From assembly GCF_041053105.1 (NCBI RefSeq), contig NZ_CP163444.1, positions 2,170,001-2,234,000 of the forward strand: a stretch of 64,000 nucleotides of DNA. The letters are read 5' to 3'. The DNA is from Streptomyces sp. R44. Its GTDB lineage: Bacteria > Actinomycetota > Actinomycetes > Streptomycetales > Streptomycetaceae. This document shows, one piece after another, positions 1 through 7,761 of the stretch (position 1 is the stretch's first letter; every line of letters starts with the position of its first letter). The translations under genes and the position numbers were made by a program. The notes under the pieces are model-generated. The model searched no databases, was not told the DNA's origin, and saw only the letters and a list, made by a program, of their open reading frames with translations.

Positions 1-487
1 CGATGACGCCGTCGGTGCGGGCGAGGGCGACGGCGGTGTCGGGGGTGAGGACGGCGTTGTCCCGCTGGTAGACGATGACGTCGAGCGAGGTGGCGGCGGC
101 GAGTTCGGTGTAGTGGCGGAGCAGCCCGGCCTGGTCGGCGACGACGAGGTACGGGGGCATGGCGAGGAGCCCGTCGGCGCCGGCCTCCTCGGCGAGGCGC
201 GCGTACCGGACGGCGAGGGCGGTGCCGTAGCCGGTGCCGGCGACGACGGGGACGCGGCCCGCGGTCTCCTCGACGGCGGCGGCGACGCAGTCCCGGAACT
301 CCTCGGGGGTGAGGGCGTGGAACTCGCCGGTGCCGCAGCAGGCGAAGACGGCCGCCGCGCCCGTGTCGACGCCGGCACGGACGTGGGCGCGGAAGGTGGC
401 GAGGTCGACGGAGCCGTCGGGTGCGAAGGCGGTGACGGGGAAGAACAGCAGGCCGTCGAGGCGGCCGGCGAGCGGGGCAGTGGTCAC
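1..487 (-). CDS. kdgD: 5-dehydro-4-deoxyglucarate dehydratase, C-terminus cut by window edge
   Basis: The visible 162 residues are the N-terminal half of a DapA-superfamily TIM-barrel enzyme. The opening LDGLLFFPVTAF, the CGTGEFHALTPEEF segment and the YQRDNAV strand are the form typical of 5-dehydro-4-deoxyglucarate dehydratase (EC 4.2.1.41), which decarboxylates and dehydrates its substrate to 2-oxoglutarate semialdehyde. The Schiff-base lysine lies beyond the window. The start is a GTG at 487 preceded by GGGAGCG; no in-frame ATG lies nearby. The gene is divergent from a uronate dehydrogenase, which feeds the same aldarate pathway, and this supports the specific call over a generic dihydrodipicolinate synthase-like protein. 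Confidence 0.85.
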   Translation of the reverse strand, partial: MTTAPLAGRLDGLLFFPVTAFAPDGSVDLATFRAHVRAGVDTGAAAVFACCGTGEFHALTPEEFRDCVAAAVEETAGRVPVVAGTGYGTALAVRYARLAEEAGADGLLAMPPYLVVADQAGLLRHYTELAAATSLDVIVYQRDNAVLTPDTAVALARTDGVI

Positions 488-520
488 GAGCGCTCCCAGG
501 GAAGTCCGTCGTACATAGTT

Positions 521-531
521 ATGACTTTCAT
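521..531. promoter_or_regulatory. candidate GntR-type operator in kdgD leader
   Basis: ATGACTTTCAT is an ATGA-N3-TCAT inverted repeat inside an unusually AT-rich patch (511-541). It sits just downstream of the predicted kdgD transcription start. FadR/GntR-like repressors often use such short dyads. The regulator is not identified. Confidence 0.35.
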
Positions 532-558
532 CCATATACATGAACGCTGACCTCAGGC

Positions 559-588
559 ACGCTAGAGCAGCCGCGATCGGCCGGTCAA
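559..588 (-). promoter_or_regulatory. predicted kdgD promoter
   Basis: On the minus strand TTGACC (588-583) is followed after 18 bp by TAGCGT (564-559). Both hexamers are close to the streptomycete housekeeping consensus. The expected transcript start is about 65 bases before the GTG start. Confidence 0.5.
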
Positions 589-604
589 GGCGATTGCGCG
601 CGTC

Positions 605-645
605 CGTCAAGCTTCTTGACGCTCCGTCGGGCGCCTCCCTAGCGT
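605..645 (+). promoter_or_regulatory. predicted udh promoter with overlapping 7-bp palindrome
   Basis: CGTCAAG-CTT-CTTGACG (605-621) is a perfect inverted repeat. Its right arm supplies the -35 hexamer TTGACG (616-621), and TAGCGT (640-645) follows after 18 bp. A protein bound to the dyad would cover the -35. The hexamers match those of the divergent kdgD promoter, suggesting coordinated control. Confidence 0.5.
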
Positions 646-702
646 GTCCATGGATGTGAATGCCACTCAGGTGACTGCCACTCGACGGAGGAGACCCGCT
701 CC

Positions 703-1512
703 ATGACCGCACCCCGCACCGTCCTGCTCACCGGCGCCGCCGGGGGCGTCGGCACCCTGATGCGGGAGCTGCTGCCCCCGTACGGCCACGAGCTCCGTCT
801 CCTCGACGTCGCCCCCGTCCCCGGCGCCCCGGACGCGATCACCGCCGACCTCGCGGACCGCGCGGCGCTGCGCGATGCCGTCCGGGGCGTCGACGCGATC
901 ATGCACCTGGCGGGCATCTCCCTGGAGGCCGACTTCGACAAGATCATGGCCGCCAACATCGCCGGCACGCACCACCTCTACGAGGCCGCCCGCGAGGAGG
1001 GCGTCCGGCGCGTGGTCTTCGCCTCCAGCAACCACGCGGTCGGCTTCACCCGGCGCCCGCGCGAGGGCGAGCCGCCGATCCCGGTCGACACCCCGCACCG
1101 GCCCGACACCTTCTACGGCCTCTCCAAGTGCTTCGGCGAGGACCTGGCCCAGCTCTACTGGGACCTGCACGGGATCGAGACGGTCTCCCTCCGCATCGGC
1201 TCCTGCTTCCCGGAGCCCACCTCGGTACGGATGCTCTCGATCTGGCTCAGCCCCGCCGACTGCGCCCGTCTCCTGCACGCCGCCCTCACCGCCGAGGACG
1301 TGGCCCACACCCTCGTGTACGGCTCCTCAGCCAACACGCGCGCGTGCTGGGACCTCTCCACGGCCCGGGCGCTCGGCTACGCGCCGGAGGACGACTCGGA
1401 GGCGTACGCGGAGAAGCTGATCGCCGAGAAGGGCCTCCCGGCCGAGGGCAGCGCGGACGATCTCTACCTGGGCGGCCACTTCTGCGTGGACCCGCCCCGC
1501 TGGCCGCACTGA
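703..1512 (+). CDS. udh: uronate dehydrogenase, NAD-dependent
   Basis: This 269-residue short-chain dehydrogenase/epimerase-fold protein has the nucleotide loop GAAGGVG at residues 11-17, the SSN motif at 108-110 and the catalytic Tyr138 and Lys142 in FYGLSKCFGE. The segments HLAGIS, FASSNHAVGF and RIGSCFPEP match uronate dehydrogenases (EC 1.1.1.203), which oxidise glucuronate or galacturonate to the aldarolactone. A strong GGAGGAG site precedes the ATG. The divergent neighbour is a 5-dehydro-4-deoxyglucarate dehydratase, a later step of the same oxidative uronate pathway. An aldarate dehydratase must lie elsewhere. Substrate preference between glucuronate and galacturonate cannot be read from sequence. 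Confidence 0.87.
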   Translation: MTAPRTVLLTGAAGGVGTLMRELLPPYGHELRLLDVAPVPGAPDAITADLADRAALRDAVRGVDAIMHLAGISLEADFDKIMAANIAGTHHLYEAAREEGVRRVVFASSNHAVGFTRRPREGEPPIPVDTPHRPDTFYGLSKCFGEDLAQLYWDLHGIETVSLRIGSCFPEPTSVRMLSIWLSPADCARLLHAALTAEDVAHTLVYGSSANTRACWDLSTARALGYAPEDDSEAYAEKLIAEKGLPAEGSADDLYLGGHFCVDPPRWPH

Positions 1513-1768
1513 ACGGGCCGCACCGGGCAGGGGGCTCCGGCGGCGCCGTACAGGGGGGTACGCAGGACCCGGCCGGACTGATACGGGGGAGCCGGCCGGG
1601 GCCCGGGCCGCGGTGCGCCTCGGCGCACGTGACCAGCTCACCGTAGGCGCGGTCGAAGATCATCGCGAGCCGCGGAACGCGGCAGCTGTCCGGATTGCGC
1701 GGTGGGTTGGCGCAAAGAAGCAGGCGCGCACACGGCGATGCGCCCCCTGTCTTTCCGGTGCGCCCCCG
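1513..1768. other. intergenic region between udh and the AraC gene
   Basis: No convincing gene is visible in these 256 bases between convergent genes. A small hairpin GTGCGCC-TC-GGCGCAC lies at 1613-1628 and may end transcription of either neighbour. Confidence 0.4.
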
Positions 1769-2773
1769 TCAGCGGCCCGCCCGGAGCGTCCCGGACGGCG
1801 ACTCGCCGAACTTCTCCCGGTAGCGGGCCGCGAACCGCCCCTGGTGGGCGAAACCCCAGCGCCAGGCCACCTCGCTCACGCTCACCTCGTCCGGTGCGGC
1901 CGCCCGCAGCTCCTCGCGGACCCGGTCGAGGCGGACCTCCCGCACGTACGCCATCGGCGACATCCCCACGTACTCCCGGAAGGACTCCTGGAGGCGGCGG
2001 ACGCTCACCCGGGCCAGGGCGGCGAGTTCGGTGGTCGTGAACGGGTGCTCGGGGCGCTCCCGCACCGCGTCCATCGCGCGCTTGACCGGGGCCGGGCGCC
2101 GCGCCTCCCCGGGATGGGCGAGCGCCTCGCGCCAGGGGTGCTCGGCGGCCAGGAGCAGCCCGTTGAGCAGGGCCTCCTGCAAGGGCCTGGCGACCAGCTC
2201 GTGCGTGGCGAGCCCCTCCCCGGCGAGCGCCTCGGCCGCGACCTGGCGGGCGAAGCGGACCCAGCTGAGGCCGGGACCGCGCGTGATGTCCAGGCGGGGC
2301 GCGAAGGCCAGCGGGCCGCGCGGTGCCCGGCCCATCAGCTGTTCGAGGCGGTCGCGCAGCTCGGCCGCGCCGACCTTCACGGACAGGGTCCGGCAGTCCC
2401 CGCTCCAGCGGTCGAGGAAGGTGTCCCCGGCCGGGTCGAGCAGCAGCGCGTCACTGGACGTCGCGACGATCGGGGAGCGGCCGCCCTGGCGCATCTCCAT
2501 CCTGCCGCTGAGCGGCGCGTTCAGGTGGTACGCGCCGAGCTCGCCGAAGCTCATCCGGACGTCGGCGCCGCAGCTGAGGTCGCCGATGACCAGCGGCCCG
2601 AGCGCCACCGTGTCGAAGCGGGCGGCGAAGGGCCGCCGCTCCCGGTCGACGACGGCCATCCGGTTCGCGTAGTAGCGCGCGTCGAGCTCCTCGCGCGCCG
2701 CGTCCACGTCGTCCGTCCGGAACGAGCTCCCGCCCACAGCACCCGCGCCGCGCGCGGCCCCCACACTCCCCAT
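1769..2773 (-). CDS. AraC-family transcriptional regulator
   Basis: This 334-residue protein has an AraC-binding-like N-terminal domain (about residues 25-200) and a C-terminal pair of helix-turn-helix motifs (about 230-330). The recognisable segments are FTTTELAALARVSVRRLQESFREYVG and the second HTH SVSEVAWRWGFAHQGRFAARYREKFGESP. The long N-terminal domain resembles regulators of catabolic operons. Its start ATG overlaps the region of a divergent small gene, so the two may share a control region. No ligand or target can be inferred; the adjacent uronate genes or the small protein are possible targets. Confidence 0.8.
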   Translation of the reverse strand: MGSVGAARGAGAVGGSSFRTDDVDAAREELDARYYANRMAVVDRERRPFAARFDTVALGPLVIGDLSCGADVRMSFGELGAYHLNAPLSGRMEMRQGGRSPIVATSSDALLLDPAGDTFLDRWSGDCRTLSVKVGAAELRDRLEQLMGRAPRGPLAFAPRLDITRGPGLSWVRFARQVAAEALAGEGLATHELVARPLQEALLNGLLLAAEHPWREALAHPGEARRPAPVKRAMDAVRERPEHPFTTTELAALARVSVRRLQESFREYVGMSPMAYVREVRLDRVREELRAAAPDEVSVSEVAWRWGFAHQGRFAARYREKFGESPSGTLRAGR

Positions 2774-2828
2774 GGATCGAAAGAATATTCATATGACGGA
2801 TCTGACCGGGAACGGCAGGATGCGCGGC

Positions 2829-3059
2829 ATGCCACGACCTCATGGATTCGCCTACGAGCAGCGACGCGACGGCTCCGTCGTCCTCACCCACCAGGGCCGC
2901 GCCGCGGGCGTGCTGCGCGGTGGGCGGGCCGGGAAGTTCCTCGCGGAGGTGGAGGCGGGCGACGCCCAGCTGGTCATGGCCCGCTGGACGGGCGCGTACC
3001 GCTTCGGCAACGAACGCCGGGCCAGGAACCACCCCCGTAACCGGACCGGCCGAACCTGA
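2829..3059 (+). CDS. small conserved actinobacterial protein of unknown function
   Basis: This gives a 76-residue basic protein. It has a hydrophobic core VVLTHQGRAAGVLRG, then FLAEVEAGDAQLVMARWTGAY and an ARNHPRN C-terminus, a pattern I recall from small hypothetical proteins of Streptomyces. The ATG at 2829 was preferred because a weak AGGA lies about 9 bases upstream; an upstream in-frame ATG at 2772 would overlap the start codon of the divergent AraC gene. No function is assigned. Confidence 0.55.
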   Translation: MPRPHGFAYEQRRDGSVVLTHQGRAAGVLRGGRAGKFLAEVEAGDAQLVMARWTGAYRFGNERRARNHPRNRTGRT

Positions 3060-3104
3060 CGTGGGTAAGGGAACGGCAAAGGCGCCCGGATCGTTAGCCC
3101 TGGC

Positions 3105-4328
3105 ATGACCGCTATGACCCCCGGCTCGAACATCCCTCTCACCGCCGCGCGCGTGGCGGTGGACGTGGCCGCCCCCGTGCGGCTCGACGTCTCGGGCCTG
3201 CTGCTCGGCGCCAACGGCAAGGTGCGCTCGGACGACGACTTCATCTTCTACAACCAGCCGGCCGGGCCCGGTGTCACCTACCGCTCCGGCGGCGGGACCG
3301 CGCCCGACGCGATCCTGGTGGACACCGGCGCCCTCCCCGCCGGCATCGAGCGGATCGTCGTCACCGCGAGCCCGGACGCCGCCGGCCAGACCTTCCAGGG
3401 CATCGAGCCCACGGCCACCATCCGGAACGCGGACGACGGCGCCGTGATCGCCACGTTCACGCCGCCGCAGCTGGCCACGGAGACGGCGCTCGTGGTCGTC
3501 GAGATCTATCTGCGCAACGGCGCGTGGAAGGCCCGCGCGGTGGGCCAGGGGTACGCGAACGGGCTGGCCGGCATCGCGACCGACTTCGGCGTCTCGGTGG
3601 ACGACGAGCCCGCCGCCGCCCCGGCGCCGACACCCGTCGCCCCGCCGGTGCCGCCCGCGCCGCCGGCCGCCGCGCCGGTGGACCCGCGCATCGCGGCCCA
3701 GGCGCCGCCGGCCCCGGCCGCTGCCCCTGCCGCGGGCCCTGTCTCCACGGGCAAGATCAACCTCGACAAGGGCCGGGTCAGCCTCCAGAAGAACCAGACG
3801 GTGTCCCTGGTCAAGGGCGGCCGGCCGCTGCTCTCGCAGGTCAAGATGGGCCTCGGCTGGGAGCCCGCCTACCGGGGCAAGGACATCGATCTGGACGCCT
3901 CCGTCATCGCGTACGGCCCGCAGCGCAACCACCTGGACAGCTGCTACTTCGGCAAGCTGACCATCCTGGGCGGCTCGGTCAAGCACTCCGGCGACAACCT
4001 CACCGGCGAGGGCGCCGGCGACGACGAGGTGATCACGGTCGACCTCGGCCGTCTCCCCGCCGACGCCACCGGCCTGGTCTTCACGGTCAACTCCTTCTCC
4101 GGCCAGAAGTTCACCGAGGTCGCCAAGGCCTACTGCCGGCTGATCGACGCGGCGACGGGCGAGGAGCTGGTCCGCTTCGACCTCACCTCCGCCGAGCCGC
4201 AGACCGGCGTGATGATGGCCAAGCTGATCAAGCAGTTCTCCGGCGAGTGGGAGATGACGGCGATGGGCGAGTTCGTGAAGTCGCGGACCGTCCGGGGCAT
4301 GGTGAAGCCGGCCGCCCAGGCGCTCTGA
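3105..4328 (+). CDS. TerD-family protein with two TerD domains
   Basis: This 407-residue cytoplasmic protein has two TerD domains, at about residues 5-166 and 217-402, joined by a Pro/Ala-rich linker at about 168-212. The first carries the calcium-site-like SDDDFIFYNQP motif. The second carries GLGWEPAY, DLDASVIAYG and the GEGAGDDEVITVDLGRLP signature. TerD proteins bind calcium and are linked to tellurite and general stress tolerance, and they are abundant in Streptomyces. The ribosome-binding site is poor; an alternative ATG lies at 3114. No other ter genes are adjacent, so this is a stand-alone paralogue. Confidence 0.85.
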   Translation: MTAMTPGSNIPLTAARVAVDVAAPVRLDVSGLLLGANGKVRSDDDFIFYNQPAGPGVTYRSGGGTAPDAILVDTGALPAGIERIVVTASPDAAGQTFQGIEPTATIRNADDGAVIATFTPPQLATETALVVVEIYLRNGAWKARAVGQGYANGLAGIATDFGVSVDDEPAAAPAPTPVAPPVPPAPPAAAPVDPRIAAQAPPAPAAAPAAGPVSTGKINLDKGRVSLQKNQTVSLVKGGRPLLSQVKMGLGWEPAYRGKDIDLDASVIAYGPQRNHLDSCYFGKLTILGGSVKHSGDNLTGEGAGDDEVITVDLGRLPADATGLVFTVNSFSGQKFTEVAKAYCRLIDAATGEELVRFDLTSAEPQTGVMMAKLIKQFSGEWEMTAMGEFVKSRTVRGMVKPAAQAL

Positions 4329-4330
4329 GC

Positions 4331-4348
4331 GGCCGGGTCCCCCCGGTC
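4331..4348. terminator. short hairpin between convergent terD-like gene and acdS
   Basis: GGCCGGG and CCCGGTC can pair (one G-U) around a four-base loop, between two converging stop codons. The stem is short, so the terminator role is tentative. Confidence 0.35.
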
Positions 4349-5363
4349 AGAACAGCGCGCTGTAGGCGTTGAGGGCGGGCTGGCCGCCGAGGTGGGCGTA
4401 GAGCACGGTCGAGTCCCGGCCGATCTCTCCCCGGCCCACCAGATCGACCAGACCCGCCATCGACTTCCCCTCGTAGACGGGGTCGGTGACCATGCCCTCG
4501 GTGCGGGCGGCCAGCCGCATCGCGTCGAGGGTGGTCTCGTCCGGGATGCCGTACACCCCGGCGTGGTAGCGCTCGTCCAGCTCGACGTCGGCCGCCGTCA
4601 CCTCGCGCTCGACGCCGATGAGGGCGGCGGTGTCCCGGGCGATCCGGGTGATCTGCTCGTGCGTCGGTACGGGCTTCGCCGAGGCGTCGATCCCGATGAT
4701 CCGGCGGGCCGGTCCGCCCTCCTCGGCGAGCGCGGCGAAGCCCGCGACCATGCCGGCCTGGGTGGAGCCGGTCACCGAGCAGACGACGACCGTGTCGAAG
4801 AGGACGCCGAGCTCCCGCTCCTGCTCGGCCACCTCGTACGCCCAGTTCGCGAAGCCGAGCCCGCCGAGCCGGTGGTCGGAGGCGCCCGCCGGGATCGCGT
4901 ACGGCTTCCCGCCGCCCTCCTCGACCTCCCGCAGGGCCTGCTCCCAGCTCTCCTTGAAGCCGATGCCGAACCCGGCCTTCACCAGGCGCACGTCGGCGCC
5001 CGCGAGGCGGCTGATCAGGATGTTGCCGACCTTGTCGTAGACGGAGTCGGGCCAGTCGACCCAGCTCTCCTGGACGAGGACGCACGCGAGTCCCGCGCGG
5101 GCGGCGACGGCGGCGACCTGGCGGGTGTGGTTGGACTGGACCCCGCCGATCGAGACGAGGGTGTCGCAGCCCTGGGCGAGGGCGTCGGCGACCAGGTACT
5201 CCAGCTTGCGGGTCTTGTTCCCGCCGTACGCGACACCGGAGTTGCAGTCCTCGCGCTTGGCCCAGAGGGTGGCGCCGCCGAGGTGATGGGTGAGCCGTTC
5301 GAGCGGGTGGACCGGGGAGGGCCCGAAGAGGAGCGGGTAGCGGTCGAAGTCGGTGATCGGCAA
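4347..5363 (-). CDS. acdS: 1-aminocyclopropane-1-carboxylate deaminase
   Basis: This PLP enzyme cleaves ACC, the ethylene precursor of plants, to 2-oxobutyrate and ammonia (EC 3.5.99.7). Signature segments are [22 protein letters not shown] with the predicted PLP lysine at residue 50, [18 protein letters not shown], and [14 protein letters not shown] near the C-terminus. A TTG start at 5363, preceded by CGGGAG, gives 338 residues beginning [16 protein letters not shown], the usual family length and N-terminus. It lies 56 bp downstream of a GntR regulator on the same strand, a likely controller. D-cysteine desulfhydrase is the main alternative for this fold, but the motifs favour ACC deaminase. 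Confidence 0.88.
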   Translation of the reverse strand: MPITDFDRYPLLFGPSPVHPLERLTHHLGGATLWAKREDCNSGVAYGGNKTRKLEYLVADALAQGCDTLVSIGGVQSNHTRQVAAVAARAGLACVLVQESWVDWPDSVYDKVGNILISRLAGADVRLVKAGFGIGFKESWEQALREVEEGGGKPYAIPAGASDHRLGGLGFANWAYEVAEQERELGVLFDTVVVCSVTGSTQAGMVAGFAALAEEGGPARRIIGIDASAKPVPTHEQITRIARDTAALIGVEREVTAADVELDERYHAGVYGIPDETTLDAMRLAARTEGMVTDPVYEGKSMAGLVDLVGRGEIGRDSTVLYAHLGGQPALNAYSALF

Positions 5364-5419
5364 GGCGGGCTCCCGGTGGGTGACGGCGACTGGTCGACGG
5401 TCCTGGACGCGCTGGGGCC

Positions 5420-6133
5420 CTACGGAGCCGGGGACTCCCCCGGTGCCGAGGAGGGCGCGGGGATGCCCGTGACCTCGGCCACCTCGATGGCGTCGTCCGC
5501 GAGCTGCTCCAGGGCGGCCCAGATCTCCGTGGTGACCCGCACCGCCGCCTCCGCGTCCCCCGCCGCGCACGCGTCGATGAGCCGGGCGTGCAGTTCGGCC
5601 GATCCGCAGCTCCCGGCGTCGCCGAAGAGACGCCGCTCGACGCGGCGGATCAGGGGGGTGTAGCGGGCGATCGTGGCGGCGGCGGCGTGGTTGCCGCTGG
5701 CGACGACGAGGACCTCGTGGAGCTCGTCGTCGGCGTGGAGCGCGGCCTCGACGTCGGAGGCGCGGACGGCCGCGGCGAAGCGCTCGTTGGCCTCGCGCAT
5801 CGTCCGGATGCCCTCGGGGCCGAGCAGCGGGACACCGGTCCTGGCGGTGAGCTCGTGCATCACCCGCACCACCGAGGCGGCGTCCCGGACGACCCGGCTG
5901 ACGGGCCGGGTGACCCGGGTGTAGCTCTGGGGCTTGGACTCGACGAGCCCTTCGTCGCCGAGCCGGGCCAGGGCCTCGCGCACGGGTGCGCGCGAGAGCC
6001 CGAGGCGGTCGGCGAGATCGGCGTCCTTCAGCGACGCGCCGGGCGCGAGGTCGCCGCGCACGATGGCCTCGCGCAGCGCCTCGTACGCCCGGTCACGCAG
6101 CAGGGTCCGGCCCACGGGCCGCAGAGCGTCCAT
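5420..6133 (-). CDS. GntR-family (FCD-domain) transcriptional regulator
   Basis: These 237 residues comprise an N-terminal winged helix ([21 protein letters not shown], then [21 protein letters not shown]) and an FCD ligand domain (about 90-215) with the metal/ligand residues in DDELHEVLV and [10 protein letters not shown]. Its start lies inside a perfect 10-bp inverted repeat and there is no ribosome-binding site, so it is probably leaderless and autoregulated. It is immediately upstream of acdS, making ACC or an amino acid a plausible effector, though this is inference. Confidence 0.85.
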   Translation of the reverse strand: MDALRPVGRTLLRDRAYEALREAIVRGDLAPGASLKDADLADRLGLSRAPVREALARLGDEGLVESKPQSYTRVTRPVSRVVRDAASVVRVMHELTARTGVPLLGPEGIRTMREANERFAAAVRASDVEAALHADDELHEVLVVASGNHAAAATIARYTPLIRRVERRLFGDAGSCGSAELHARLIDACAAGDAEAAVRVTTEIWAALEQLADDAIEVAEVTGIPAPSSAPGESPAP

Positions 6134-6162
6134 GGACTGGCATGTTAGATGTCAGTCCATGG
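6130..6162. promoter_or_regulatory. operator palindrome over promoter and start codon of the GntR gene
   Basis: CCATGGACTG (6130-6139) and CAGTCCATGG (6153-6162) are perfect 10-bp inverted arms with a 13-bp spacer. The spacer contains the minus-strand -10 hexamer TAACAT (6147-6142), which ends eight bases before the ATG. Bound protein would cover promoter and start together. Confidence 0.6.
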
Positions 6163-6205
6163 AGCTGACCAGGGATCAGTTTCGGCCGCGACGGCCCCGA
6201 CCGCC

Positions 6206-7630
6206 TCAGCGGCGGGGCTGGCGGCGCCAGGGGCCGGTGATCGCGACCATGATGCCCGGGGTCTGGATGTTGGCGAAGAGCGTGTCGCCGTCGGGCGAGA
6301 AGACGACGCCGGTGAACTCGCTGTCGTTGAGGTCGTTGCGGGCGATCGGGTAGGTGCGGCCGGAGTCGGTCGCGCCGAAGAGGTGCTGGACGCCTTCGCC
6401 GTCCTCGGCGATGACGAGGCCGCCGTACGGGGAGACGGTGATGTTGTCGGGGCCGTCGAAGGCGCCGTCCTGGTCCGGGGCGGTGTTCACCCCGAGGAGC
6501 ACCTTGAGGGTGAGGGTGCGGCGCTTCGGGTCGTAGAACCAGACCTGGCCGTCGTGCGCGGCTCCGGGGCTCTCCTCGCGCGCGTAGGAGGAGACGACGT
6601 AGGCGCCGCCGTCGGCCCACCACATGCCCTCCAGCTTGCGGGCGCGGGTGACCTGGCCGTCCGTGAACTGCTTGCGGACGGGGGTGGTGCGGGCGTCGCG
6701 GTCGGGGACGTCGACCCAGTCGACGCCGTAGACGGTGCCGATCCGGGTGGCGCGGGACAGGTCGTCGACGAAGCGGCCCGAGGAGTCGATGCACTTGAAG
6801 GCCTGGAGCACGCCGGCGTCGTCGGCGAGGGTACGGAGCCTGCCGCGGCCGTGCTCGAAGTCCTGCGGCGGCACCCAGCGGAAGAGCAGCCCGTTGGGGC
6901 CGGACGCGTCCTCGGTGAGGTAGGCGTGGCCGTGCTTGGGGTCGATCACGACGGCCTCGTGGGCGTACCGGCCGAAGGCCTTGACCGGCTTCGGGTCGAG
7001 GTTGGCGCGGACGTCGCGCGGGTCGACCTCGAAGATGTAGCCGTGGTCCTTGGTCATGCCGTTCTTGCCGGCCAGGTCCTCGGTCTCCTCGCCGGTCAGC
7101 CAGGTGCCCCAGGCGGTGCGGCCGCCGGCGCAGTTGGTGGAGGTGCCGGCGATGCCGACCCACTCGGCGACGGTGCCGTCGCGGTGCACCTCGACGACGG
7201 TGCAGCCGCCGGCCGCGGCCGGGTCGTAGACGAGGCCCTCGGTGAGCGGCACGGGGTGCTCCCACTTGCTGCGGGGGCCCTTGAGCTCGTGGTTGTTGAC
7301 GAGGTACGTGGCGCCGCGCGGGCCGGCGAAGGCGGCGGTGCCGTCGTGGTTGGAGGGGGTGAACTCGCCGGACTCCAGGCGGGTCACGCCGCTGTGGGTG
7401 ACGATGCGGTACGAGAACCCCTCGGGCAGGGCGAGCACTCCGTCGGGGTCGGCGACGAGCGGCCCGTACCCGAGCTCGTGGCCGTGCCCGTGGCCGGCCC
7501 CGAACGCCTCGGGCTCGTCGGAGGCGAGCGCCTCGGGGGCGGTGGCGAGAGCCCCGACGACACCGGTGAGGGCGAGGCCCGCACCGGCGACGGCGGACTG
7601 CTTGGTGAACTCTCTGCGATTGAGCGGCAT
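6206..7630 (-). CDS. phoX: PhoX-family alkaline phosphatase, Tat-exported
   Basis: This 474-residue DUF839/PhoX protein is a predicted calcium/iron-dependent secreted phosphomonoesterase. The N-terminus NRREFTKQSAVAGAG is a twin-arginine signal followed by a hydrophobic stretch and an ALAS cleavage region near residue 37. The body shows PSNHDGTAAF, YLVNNHE, AGTSTNCAGG and WLTGEE, typical of the family's beta-propeller. The ATG at 7630 places the Tat motif at the very N-terminus and follows AGGGAGA. Three 11-bp repeats resembling a PhoP box lie just upstream, consistent with induction by phosphate starvation. Confidence 0.85.
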   Translation of the reverse strand: MPLNRREFTKQSAVAGAGLALTGVVGALATAPEALASDEPEAFGAGHGHGHELGYGPLVADPDGVLALPEGFSYRIVTHSGVTRLESGEFTPSNHDGTAAFAGPRGATYLVNNHELKGPRSKWEHPVPLTEGLVYDPAAAGGCTVVEVHRDGTVAEWVGIAGTSTNCAGGRTAWGTWLTGEETEDLAGKNGMTKDHGYIFEVDPRDVRANLDPKPVKAFGRYAHEAVVIDPKHGHAYLTEDASGPNGLLFRWVPPQDFEHGRGRLRTLADDAGVLQAFKCIDSSGRFVDDLSRATRIGTVYGVDWVDVPDRDARTTPVRKQFTDGQVTRARKLEGMWWADGGAYVVSSYAREESPGAAHDGQVWFYDPKRRTLTLKVLLGVNTAPDQDGAFDGPDNITVSPYGGLVIAEDGEGVQHLFGATDSGRTYPIARNDLNDSEFTGVVFSPDGDTLFANIQTPGIMVAITGPWRRQPRR

Positions 7631-7681
7631 GGTGGTGGGGTCTCCCTGTGATGGCCGATTCTCGCGGGCCACCCTCCCGCG

Positions 7682-7714
7682 TCCCCGAGAACACCGCCTG
7701 AACACCGCGGGAAC
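7682..7714 (-). promoter_or_regulatory. candidate PHO box (PhoP binding repeats) upstream of phoX
   Basis: On the minus strand three units begin GTTC exactly 11 bp apart (at 7714, 7703 and 7692), each followed by a GC-rich tail. PhoP boxes of Streptomyces are 11-bp direct repeats with a GTTCACC core. The repeats end where the -35 would lie for a -10 GAGAAT at 7663-7658. Confidence 0.55.
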
Positions 7715-7761
7715 ACCACCGGGCATCCCCCACCGCCGGCCCCGCGGGGTGCGCCCTCGCG

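Noticed and set aside
1286..1663. Minus-strand open frame beginning IFDRAYGELVTCAEAHR after udh
   Set aside because: It runs mostly antisense to udh, becomes Pro/Arg/Ser-rich as shadow frames do, and has no convincing ribosome-binding site.
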